From assembly GCA_036897485.1 (NCBI GenBank), contig JAYMTF010001866.1, positions 1 to 20,922 on the forward strand: a stretch of 20,922 bases of DNA. The letters run 5' to 3'. The stretch is from Pelargonium nanum (Eukaryota > Streptophyta > Magnoliopsida > Geraniales > Geraniaceae). Below, in pieces: positions 10,114 to 19,200 of the stretch. The translations under genes were made by a program, and so were the position numbers. The notes under the pieces are model-generated. The model saw nothing but the letters and a program-made list of their open reading frames with translations, had not been told where the DNA came from and searched no databases. Every line of letters starts with the position of its first letter. Position 1 is the first letter of the stretch.

Positions 10114-10401
10114 ACAGAAACATGTACCACGACACAACATGCGAAAGAAGAGGAAACCTAGTTCATCACCTAATATGGTTTTGGCTACCACTAGCTTGTT
10201 GAAACCAGACTTTTAGTTGTTTCATTTGTAAGATTAAATCATAAAATAGTTAATGCATAGAAGAGTTAAATTCAACAGTGATGTTGATTTATTAACGTTA
10301 ATATTTAGGTGGTGGTCTAGTTCATACACATGCGCCGACATTTCTTGGTTCTCTAGAACAAAATGAATACGTGTGACGTGCCTCTTCATGCTTATGTGTG
10401 A

Positions 10402-10420
10402 ACACACACACACATATATA
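10402..10420. repeat. (AC)n(AT)n microsatellite
   Basis: An alternating run of about six AC units passing into AT units. Confidence 0.8.
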
Positions 10421-10834
10421 TTGGTTTCATTGCAGCTAAACGCTAAGAAGTCTCAATCTTCAACCATTAATGGCTTGTCTTTGTCTTGATGACTATTTTC
10501 ATAGAAAATAATAAACACGGTTAGTGGTTTGTATGACATATTAATGTAATGTTATTACAACTATATGGAAGTGGAACAACGTTGATAGTGAGTCTTGTAA
10601 CAAAATGGTATATGATGACAGTTTTCATAAGTTTTTATGTTTTTTAAACCAAAAAACTAACGAATTATTACTTCGAATCTTATTATAATAAACACGATAC
10701 AAAACTGGGGGCTTAAAGATCAATCCACTCAGAAAAAAGAGACCGAAAATCTAACTAATTCGTGAATCACTCGGTTCGCAGACTAACCCGTAAACAAAAA
10801 AGTGACACTATCAAACTTAGCCACAATGGTCATG

Positions 10835-10948
10835 AATAATCAAACTGAATGCAGTTGAATCTTTCCATCAGCTTAAATAATCAAGTTGAAGACACTGAAA
10901 TCTTCCTCCCAGTCTGAATAATCAAATTGACAACGATTGCATTTGAAG
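10835..10948 (+). repeat. 41-bp imperfect tandem repeat, about 2.7 units
   Basis: Units start at 10835, 10876 and 10917, exactly 41 bases apart. Each opens with AATAATCAA followed by an (A/G)(C/T)TGA-type motif. The remainder of each unit is related but diverged. The function is unknown. Confidence 0.65.
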
Positions 10949-10965
10949 TTTAAGGTGACCACGTG

Positions 10966-11119
10966 GATGGCTCTGTCAACCGCCCTCACCACCATCGGGT
11001 CTTTATCTTATTCGACAGCAAACATGTAAGTTGATCCGATGGCTCTGACCAAACCATCATCTTTCAAGTCACATTCTCCTTCTCTGCAACCATCGTCCGG
11101 TCTTTATTTAATTGACGTG
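10966..11119 (+). repeat. Diverged local direct duplication
   Basis: GATGGCTCTG occurs at 10966-10975 and 11038-11047. ACCATCGGGTCTTTAT (10991 onward) is echoed by ACCATCGTCCGGTCTTTAT (11089 onward), followed in both by T/A-rich then TTCGAC- or TTGACG-like sequence. The second copy is about 27 bases longer. A perfect G-box abuts the first copy. Confidence 0.45.
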
Positions 11120-11397
11120 ACAATCTATCATTCCATGTGACAGACAAACGATTTAAATACAAATTTTCAGTCCTAAACATCTATCCCAAAGTCCAACACT
11201 CATTCCTCGCACACCCTCAACAACCGAGTTGTGCAAGACTTTTGTGTTTTCAATATATGTTAACAACTGTAGTCCATGAATTAAAATGTCTTATACATTC
11301 TATATAAGAAAATAATAATAAATTGTAACACATGATTATAGTCTTGACCGCACGAACTTGAGAAAAACAAAACAAAGGAGACTTCATTCCCCACAAT

Positions 11398-11477
11398 TCC
11401 TCCACCATTTCTTAAAATGAAATTAACAAATGGGTACCCGAAAAGAGAGAATGATCAATGTTGTATCAAAATAATAA
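11398..11477 (+). repeat. Left copy of a direct duplication flanking MITE copy 2
   Basis: CCACCATTTCTTAAAATGA at its start and ATGTTGTATCAAAATAATAA at its end match the right copy (11716-11822), which has the same end points in the same orientation. The two copies bracket the MITE exactly. Confidence 0.7.
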
Positions 11478-11711
11478 GGTAAAAGATCAAATTCGATTCC
11501 AAAACGTTTTTATTTGAATCAAAATAGTTTTCGAATTTTTAAGTGTTGGTCCAATTAGTTCTTAAATTTTTAATATATGCTCTAAGAGAAATAACCATTT
11601 TAGATCAATATTTAAAAGTTCATAGGTCATTAATTTGGGGTAAAACAAAAGTTCAAAGACCAAATTTGGTCGGAACACAAAAATTCAACTACTGAATTAG
11701 GTCTTTTACCA
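11478..11711. mobile_element. MITE-like element, copy 2 (same family as 3811-4090)
   Basis: Terminal inverted repeats are GGTAAAAGATCAAATT on the left and AATTAGGTCTTTTACC on the right. The centre has the family-specific CTCTAAGAGAAATAACCATTTT, closely matching copy 1 (CTCTAAGGATAATGACCATTTT). It is 234 bp with no ORF. Both family copies are preceded by AATAA. Confidence 0.72.
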
Positions 11712-11715
11712 CCGT

Positions 11716-11822
11716 ACCTCCGCCATATCTTAAAATGAAATTAATTAACAATGGTACACAAAAAGAAGCCATGCATGCATATTGCATAGCATAATGATGG
11801 TCAATGTTGTATCAAAATAATA
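11716..11822 (+). repeat. Right copy of the direct duplication flanking MITE copy 2
   Basis: It matches 11398-11477 at both ends (CTTAAAATGAAATTAA near the start, TCAATGTTGTATCAAAATAA at the end) but carries about 27 extra bases, including ATGCATGCATATTGCATAGC. It is either an expanded copy or the ancestral, longer form. Confidence 0.65.
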
Positions 11823-13139
11823 AAGTAGCCATCAATTCTTTAAATAAAAAAACGTGTGAGGTAGCAATCCAACTGCCACAAATATTATATGACAATTTGG
11901 CATGCTATATTTTACAATGTATACAAGTAACTTTATATATTAATAAACACACAAAATATCATAATGAGCAAAAAATTAAAAAAAAATGTGGAGACTATCA
12001 AATGTACGTACAGCCATTGCCATGAAGTTTCCTTAATTGACCTTTTCCTTTTTCTTCTCTATGTTTCTATATGATCTGTACACTATAAATTTGGTTCCTA
12101 CCTCTCATTTAACTTCATTATTATTTCTCTTGCAAGCAACCTTAGCAGCTCTACATTTCCATTACCAGGTATAATTCATATTCTTCATGTCTCATTCTCA
12201 TCAATATTCTTCTCTATTTTTATTCCTTGCATTACTCAACTTTATGTACATGAATTGCTTATACAGTAAATGTTGTTGGTTCAATAGTTGTCATATCGTT
12301 TTTAATCGTACGCAGGGACGATAGTAAAGGCACTTAAATATAAGTAGGTTAAAAGAATGAAAAATGAGACAATGTTGGCACATTTTTTTCCTACAAGCTT
12401 ACTCAAATTTAGAAAAAGTTAGAAACTTGCCAAATTATGAGGGCAAAACTCGAAATTTATTAGAGATATATACTTGTGAGGATAAAGAATACAGTAGTGG
12501 ATCTGTTCGTATTGAAACTAAATTGAGATTTGATTAGAAATTTAGAATGTTTTGGAACCAAATTGGAATTTTTACATTTTTCTGTTTTTAATTATGTTAA
12601 AAAGACTACGATTGGTGCAAGTGCAATGAACAACTCACATTGTATCAATTGCAAATTTGCTGCTTTTGGAATTTCTTTAGTTTATATGGCTCTGATTAGA
12701 TCACACCACTCATTTTATGATTTCTTAACTAATTTGTCATTTTGGAAATAAAAATAATTTGAGAAACTAAAAACTTGTCTTAATTATTAGTTTTTTTATT
12801 ATATATAAATTAGTCTCTAAACTTTCAAATACAGACCCAAATGGTCATTGTGTTAGTTTCACTTAAGACGGATCATGTGCTGATCACTTCAACATAAAAA
12901 GAACTTAAATAAAAATATATTTTTAATTTCATGTCAATCCGTCATGTTCCTTAACTTAAAAACAGACGAAAAATTAATTGATTTAGAGCAGATACCACTT
13001 TTTACCATTTAAGAATGTTGTATCTTTGTGTATGTGAGTCTCAGCACCCATGACCCACTCCCTTTTTAAATTACAAATATGCCCTTCTTTGTGTATACTC
13101 GGTTGCAGAGTTCACCTGAACGCGGTTTCACTTTCACTG
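11823..13139. other. Spacer upstream of the NHL13-like gene
   Basis: AT-rich, with no convincing ORF; the short frames at 11804-12025 and 12530-12751 have no domain and biased composition. It holds a promoter-and-leader-like stretch with a splice-donor consensus (12078-12174). It also holds repeat-like phrases (about 12780-12860, TAGTCTCTAAACTTTC and AATGGTCATT) distantly resembling the MITE family. Confidence 0.5.
12078..12174 (+). promoter_or_regulatory. Orphan TATA, pyrimidine-rich leader and splice-donor consensus
   Basis: CACTATAAATTT near 12080 is followed about 30 bases later by a CT-rich leader without ATGs and then ATTACCAG|GTATAA (donor after 12168). This could be the first non-coding exon of a transcript that splices into the NHL13-like gene about 1 kb downstream, or of a non-coding RNA. 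It is predicted from pattern only. Confidence 0.3.
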
Positions 13140-13144
13140 CACTC

Positions 13145-13154
13145 TATATATAAA
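13145..13154 (+). promoter_or_regulatory. TATA box upstream of the NHL13-like frame
   Basis: TATATATAAA in a suitable context. Transcription would be expected to begin about 25-35 bases on (13175-13190). That leaves almost no 5' UTR before the NHL13-like coding homology. Confidence 0.55.
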
Positions 13155-13185
13155 CCCTCATTTCTCGATTACTCTCATTCCATTT

Positions 13186-13977
13186 GTTACAGACATTCTC
13201 GAATCCGCCTGGCCCGACCAAGCCCCCCCCCACGTTTCCCCTCCGGCCGCCGTCAAGCCGACCGCTCCGTCGTCGGAGAAACCGGTCCCTCCGCCCGGCA
13301 CCTACGTCATCCAGATCCCCAAGGACCAAATCTACCGCGTCCCGCCGCCGGAGAACGCCCGCCGCTTCGAGCAGCTCTCCCGCCGCAAGCCCCGCCGGAA
13401 CTCCTGCTGCCGCTGCCTCTGCTGCCTTTTCTCCTTCATCGTCATCCTCCTCTTCCTCCTCGGCGTCGCCGCCGGCGTCTTCTACCTCGTCTTCAAGCCG
13501 GAGTCCCCCGACTACACCGTCCAGAGCATCGCGTTCTCCGGCCTCAACATCACCTCGGCGGCCGCCATCTCGCCGGCGATCGACGTCGCCGTGAGAGCCA
13601 GCAATCCGAACGACAAGATCGGAATCTACTACCGGAAGAAGAGCAATGTGAACGTCTACTACGGCGACGTCAGGCTGTGTGACGGCGTTATGCCGGCGTT
13701 TTACCAGCCGTCAAATAACGTGACGGTGTTTAAGACGGCGTTAAAAGGAGCCGAGCTGGAGCTGAGCGAGACGGCGCGTAGAGAGCTTCTCGATGCTCAA
13801 ACTAACGGAAGGATTCCGTTAAAGTTACATATTAGGGCTCCGGTGAAGATCAAGGTGGGTTCCGTTAAGACATGGGAGATTGCCGTTAAAGTTAACTGTG
13901 ATTTAACGGTGGATAAGTTAACGGCGGGGTCGAAGATTGTTTCTAAGGATTGTGATTACGGCGTTGATCTGTGGTAG
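13186..13977 (+). CDS. NHL13: NDR1/HIN1-like protein 13-type (LEA_2) membrane protein; no in-frame ATG seen
   Basis: The frame runs to TAG at 13975-13977, about 263 codons, near the family length of about 260. It has a Pro-rich cytosolic N-terminus, the conserved block PPPGTYVIQIPKDQIYRVPP, a basic Cys-rich stretch with CCRCLCC (from codon 74), one transmembrane helix (about codons 80-103), and an LEA_2 domain with VRASNPNDKIGIYY, PAFYQPSNNVTVFKTALKG and APVKIKVGSVKTW, ending DYGVDLW. Family members are plasma-membrane proteins with the LEA_2 domain outside; NHL13 relatives are linked to bacterial defence. Between the in-frame stop at 13117-13119 and the homology there is no ATG; the first in-frame ATG (13690) lies beyond the membrane segment. 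Start 13186 is only the codon (GTT, before ACA GAC) that lines up with the expected Met of MTD. A run of nine C at about 13225-13233 is a likely indel site. The 5' half is extremely GC-rich. Confidence 0.8.
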   Translation, partial: VTDILESAWPDQAPPHVSPPAAVKPTAPSSEKPVPPPGTYVIQIPKDQIYRVPPPENARRFEQLSRRKPRRNSCCRCLCCLFSFIVILLFLLGVAAGVFYLVFKPESPDYTVQSIAFSGLNITSAAAISPAIDVAVRASNPNDKIGIYYRKKSNVNVYYGDVRLCDGVMPAFYQPSNNVTVFKTALKGAELELSETARRELLDAQTNGRIPLKLHIRAPVKIKVGSVKTWEIAVKVNCDLTVDKLTAGSKIVSKDCDYGVDLW

Positions 13978-15045
13978 GTAACGGAGATTAGGATTTGGTC
14001 AAAATTATAAAATATTATTACATACATGGATATGGATATTTTGAAAACTTTATTTAGTTGGTACATTAATATATTAATTAATTTAATATGTAATAGAGAA
14101 GAGTGAGAGGAAATAGTGGTATATATTTTTATTTATTTGTCTTATTTATTGTCTATTTTTGTAATTTGGTTGGCTTGTTGAATTGCACAAATGGATTAAG
14201 ACCAATTCCGTTTTGGACAATCTGATGATCTATTGTGGCTGTCCAGATCAGACGGCTTAACATTTCCGACCAAAAAATTGGGATTCTAAATATATTTTTA
14301 TATTAGAGTTTAATTAAAGACGAAATTGGAAGAAATCAATTTACGTAATAAATATATATTTTATATTTTATAGTATATAATTAAGCTTCGACAAATAACA
14401 ACCCCATATGTATGTTATAATCATCCTCCCGTGAAATTTTGAAACGGAGCGCCCGATTTAAAATATATATTATACACGTGACATATTGTAATTCGGTAAA
14501 TTCTTTAATAAAACAATTGACATGCCATAAATCATTAATTGACAATTGACATGTCATATAGCTGCTTACTATTCTATGCGAATTTGTCTCATCTATTTAC
14601 GTTGGCCGGACGGCCCGACTAATCAATTGAGTAAAACAAACTTTGTTTCCAATCAAAACCACACCTTCTCAATGGCCAATTCATCTTCAACAAATACAAT
14701 ATTTAATAAATAAATAAATAAATCACTCACTACTTTATCAACATAATTTTTTCTTTTTTTGTTGCTTCTGTTGACCACAAACATGAAACATGTCCAACCA
14801 TATGCTCTTAATGTACAAATATGCCTTCTTCCCTATTTGAATCTCATATGCTACAAGATTGTGACTCTAAACCAATGTTATCTCTTAATCCTATTGATTG
14901 AGATTTCAGTTGATCGTGCTTACTCTTTGCGTCTCACATAATCTTTTCAAGTTCCTAGTACAGCTTCGCAGAAGACCTCGAAAATTATTCAACTGACTAA
15001 AAAACTCGACCAAACTTGATTGAAAACGCTCGCAAAGAAATATAC
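13978..15045. other. NHL13-like 3' flank and spacer
   Basis: AT-rich 3' UTR-like sequence, then spacer without a gene. A short repeated motif, ATTGACATG(C/T)CAT, occurs near 14517 and 14545. The segment 14900-15045 may hold intron sequence of the decayed DUF632 gene, but no further exon could be recognised. Confidence 0.45.
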
Positions 15046-15264
15046 CCTTGAATCAACTCCTCCAGTTGTGGCTGAGGTCCTGTAATTCCACGATTCTATT
15101 TGATATCGAGTTGATCTTGTGAATTGCAACTCTGATTCTCGAGTGTAAATCCTTGACAACATCACAAATATTGTCAATTTTATAGGAACTTTCTCCATCC
15201 GATTCCATGTGTCTCAAATTTTTACATTTTGCATCATACTCCTTTACATTTTTACATTGCAACT
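15046..15264 (-). pseudogene. Relic single exon of a DUF630/DUF632 (NRG2/bZIP-like) gene
   Basis: On the minus strand an acceptor-like TTTTCTAG precedes a 219-nt stretch encoding LQCKNVKEYDAKCKNLRHME, then a middle with VVKDLHSRIRVAIHKINSIS and IVELQD, then in another frame QPQLEELIQG. A donor-like GG|GTATAT follows. This is the characteristic DUF632 helical segment (family pattern: Y-x-x-K-C-x-x-L-R, V-x-D-L-H-S-R-I, L-R-D-E-E-L-Q-P-Q-L). A deletion of about 7 nt at the DEEL segment breaks the frame, leaving QD directly before QPQL. Splice sites on both sides show it derives from genomic DNA, not a processed transcript. No neighbouring exons are recognisable. From memory, the Arabidopsis neighbour of NHL13 (At2g27090) is a DUF630/DUF632 gene, so this is most likely the remnant of the syntenic gene. 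Confidence 0.8.
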
Positions 15265-16219
15265 CTAGAAAAGACATGAAGATATCTAGTAATTAAAACC
15301 ACAATACAATCCTGGTTCCATCATGAACACCAACAACAGAAAAAAAAAATATTAATTCAACTGTGAAGATAACAAAGCAAGAGAAGAACTCTATTATATT
15401 CATTTCTTGACAGTGATGAAAAAAGGAAAAGAAACTTGACCTGAGACCATAACCTGGGGACAGCAAAACTCAACTCTCACAAACCCTCAAACACAAAAAT
15501 GGTTAAAGCAAGAGCTAATGTGATATATAGATAACAAAACAAGAGCTTTTAGATTGAAAACCAAAAGGACAAAAAGTGACACAGGAGAAGAGGAACGTGA
15601 TAAAAAGTTGGAACATTCAAAAATTCAGCCTAAAAAGAAGGAAACCCAAATCTCAATGAACATGCATAAGTCTAATAGTCTCTATCAGATAATAAACCAA
15701 AACCGCAATCCAAAAAAGCAGATGGAATTTCAAGTCCAGAAGTGAGTAAAAGCAATCAAATTCTCTGAAAACCAACATGCATAGCATATGAATCAAAACA
15801 TAAGTCACATAGAAAACGACCTATCACCCACTCCACTTGAGACATTTTCAGAGCTATTATTGCTCGAGCAACAAACAAGTATGAGCCAAATCTAGATATT
15901 GCTTTTCATTTCTATTTATGCAGCTATCTCAAACTAGTAAAATGACACAGTGACTTACAAAAAATTTGGTGCTGTTACCTCAAGTTGAAGCTAGTCGCAG
16001 AGCTAACTAAAATATACACCCACCTTCAAGTATCCATGTTAGTAGTAGTACGGACATAGGATACAAGGAATTTGCAAAATCTCACATTACGATCAGTCCA
16101 GGCGACTGGAGATATATGTGTTTTTCTTCTGAAGTTTCAAGAAATGGAATTTGATCCGAATCAAAATATACCTCTTACTTTCTGTAAGTTTCTCTCGTAA
16201 CAGCATGCCCATCATTCCT
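15265..16219. other. Spacer including the probable NSE1 3' UTR
   Basis: No gene was seen. The part nearest 16219 is presumably NSE1 3' UTR. The 63-codon frame at 15554-15745 is low-complexity (Lys/Glu/Asn-rich, from A-rich DNA) with no family resemblance. Confidence 0.5.
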
Positions 16220-19200
16220 CTACCTCGGATGGGCAGAGCTTCGAGTCACTCTTCTCGTATTGGGTTGGGAAGAAGGTTGAGATGGATTAGATCTTATGGC
16301 CTCAGCATAGGCAACTCTGCTAGCTTTCCGCTTCTTCCTGCTGGATCCTGAAGGCGGCTGCTGGCTTTGGACGGCCTCACTGGATTCATCCTCTTCCTCC
16401 ACAGCTTCTGATTTTGCGGCTTCATAGGGCCATTGAGTACCACAAGAAGGGCACACTTTTTCAGCCTGCAACTCGTTATATTAGCATATTATACGGTTCG
16501 TTAAACTATATTGAAAATGTGAGGTGAAAGCATCAAGATCAATACCCTTCTTTGAGAAAATTTCTTCTTTAGGCAGTACTGGTGAATTCGGACTGTACAC
16601 CCTTCATTTTGGCACAACTCTGCCTGTTACATGTATTGAGACCAAAATATTAGATTCAAAGGGAACTACAAAAAACATGCCAAGGAAAATATAGAATGAG
16701 ATTAACTAAGATTCAATACAACTCTTGTAATTTGTCGGGAGTCATGAGATACCCGACATCTAAGCATTTTTATCATTATAGAAAGGGAAATGGCCAGATA
16801 TGAATGAGTATTTTATATAGTACACATGCAAGGAAATGTTAATATTGAGATCCTCCCACCAACGACCTATCCAAAAGCTTCCACCAACCACGTGGTTTCT
16901 AAAAAAGAATGTGTGTGCGCACACACGCACTCACACACACATATATATATATAGACAGATAGATAAAACCTTCTGAGACCGATTCACAACCTCCAACTGG
17001 ACTTATACATCATAGCAAGACTAAACAGCAGCAAGATATAAAACACTAGACAAATAGAGAACAGAAAAGGCAGTATTAACTGGTGTAGCAAAGCAAATAT
17101 TGGACACAACCTTAACTCCAGCTTCATTGCATACTTCACATGAGGCAATATCATTACTACGAAACCAACTTCGCAGATCAAGAAAAGATCTAACACCAAG
17201 TCCGATGTTACCATCTGGGGTGGAACAAAGCCATTGATCCTTGACAAGTTCAGCAAGAGTTTTGTCTTTCTGAGACATTGAGAAATTACGGAATGCAGCT
17301 GGGACAGAAAGTGGAGCATCCTGTGATTGTGATGCCGTAGCTGTCTAATAGACCACAAGACCAGTCAAACATAAGAGGATAGATGCATGATATCAAACCT
17401 TGCAATGAAAGCCAAATGTGTATGAATTAGAAATAAGGTGGCAACATGGACAGACGTTTCCCACTACTTCTGCTAAGTACTCATGATACAAAGAACTTCC
17501 TTTACGGATAAAATTGACTGAAAACATATGAAGGTTGGATCTAGCTGTTTCTAGAAGTTCTTAAAAGAATACAGTTGTGACTAAAGAAAAAATATTATAT
17601 ATATCATTACTCAATTAAATTATGTCACCAAGGAAAGTTGAATTTTGAGATACAATTTGCCTGTAACGTTTTCATAATTGTAAGTAACAAAATCTTTGAA
17701 TTTGCTTCTTACAAATGAACATCTATTTTATTTAAATGTAGATATTACCAAGTTTAATAGCTTACTAGCTCATATTGGTTGTATATGATCTATCAGAAAT
17801 AAACTCAATATCACAAGAGTATGTATGTGACAAAGAAATCATCAAACCTGATTTTCCAATTGAATGTTGAGAGCATCAATGTTGGTTATGCAACCCTTAC
17901 CAGATGAATCTTGCACAATGGCTTCTATCTGATATTCAATACCAGACAAGATAATAAATTTGCTGTTTCTAAAACCAAATATTGATTTAGATAAAACAGA
18001 AAGTGGCTTGGCATATATTACTATATAAGCATAACAAATTGAGAAAAACATCATAATAGGCAAAGTAAAGACAAAAGAAATTGGAATGACTGGTGAAGTC
18101 TTAAAACCACACACAAAACACATTAGCTAGCTCCAAAGTGATATGTGTTCACAACAAGAAACAAAAAACTTGTACAGTGTCAAACATAATTCATAAATTT
18201 CCTCACAAATGCCAGCACACCACACAAATCAAGCATAGTAGTGCTGCAGTCCTAGTCTGCATGTCACCAAAAAGTAATGAAAAGTGTTAAAAAGAGACAC
18301 ATACAGAAAAACAATACACCTAGTTAGCGTTTGGATTATTAAAAAAATTGTTCAGAAATGGGAATCAACAATCGGAATGGGAATGAGATTCCAATTCATC
18401 ATATTTGTATTAGGACTTTTTGGTCATGAGAATAGCTTTGGGAAGAAATCTCATTCTCACTCCCATTCTTAATTCCCATTCCAAAAATTATAATCCAAAG
18501 ATTCCAAACGCAGCCCTACAGAAGAAAAAGATTTTAAAGTATGCAAATTTGCTCAATCTAGACATTTTCCACAAAAAGATGCACTACTGTATCATCTCTC
18601 ATTATAGACTTGCAGAACCTAAATCATTTCTTTCTTAAGCCTATACCCCATCAAACCATAAACTTGTGGAGTAAATTTTCTTTTATATATCAATTAGGGC
18701 TTCTAAATCAAAAGTAAAGTTCCCACTTCCCATAATTTAGTTCTTTACAGGAAATGCCAACATCTGTCATGAATGCAATGATTTCTCATCTTCCCACTTC
18801 TCTATCCCTACATCGTGAATCGTGATTCAAGCTTTCCCACACATTCTTGAATACTTGCAGAACAGTCCAACAAGTATAGGTTATAATGTCTTTTTGGCTA
18901 TGGAGATAACCCCCCAACTTTATAATTGTGCAACGATGTATGATCCAAAATGCTAACACATTCATTAACACCAGTAATGACAGACTTCCACTGTAAAATA
19001 ATCATTGTATATACAATGATTATGATATTTGTCAAAGTTCCTTGGCATTCCCATGACCAATGCATCATGTGTGCCAAAAGGCAATACCCACGTCTATTTC
19101 CACATACTATAGTATAAACTTCACAACTGTGTTAATAGTGTTATAAGTGAAGTACACCATGGGAGATTATTAGTGCGGTTTGTTCCTTCAGATGAATACT

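Larger units (their letters stand above)
10114..11397. other. Gene-free spacer with simple and small tandem repeats
   Basis: No gene was seen. Contents are an (AC)n(AT)n microsatellite (10402-10420), a 41-bp imperfect tandem repeat (10835-10948), a G-box palindrome CCACGTGG (10959-10966) and a diverged local duplication (10966-11119). Confidence 0.5.

Noticed and set aside
13050-13682. 210-codon and 136-codon plus-strand frames rich in Arg, Pro and Ser
   Set aside because: Off-frame readings of the GC-rich NHL13-like gene; the conserved NHL sequence is in the third frame. Only the short upstream piece NPPGPTKPPPTFP is kept as a hint of an indel.
15554-15745. Lys/Asn-rich 63-codon plus-strand frame
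   Set aside because: Low-complexity translation of A-rich DNA in the NSE1 downstream spacer; no conserved motif.
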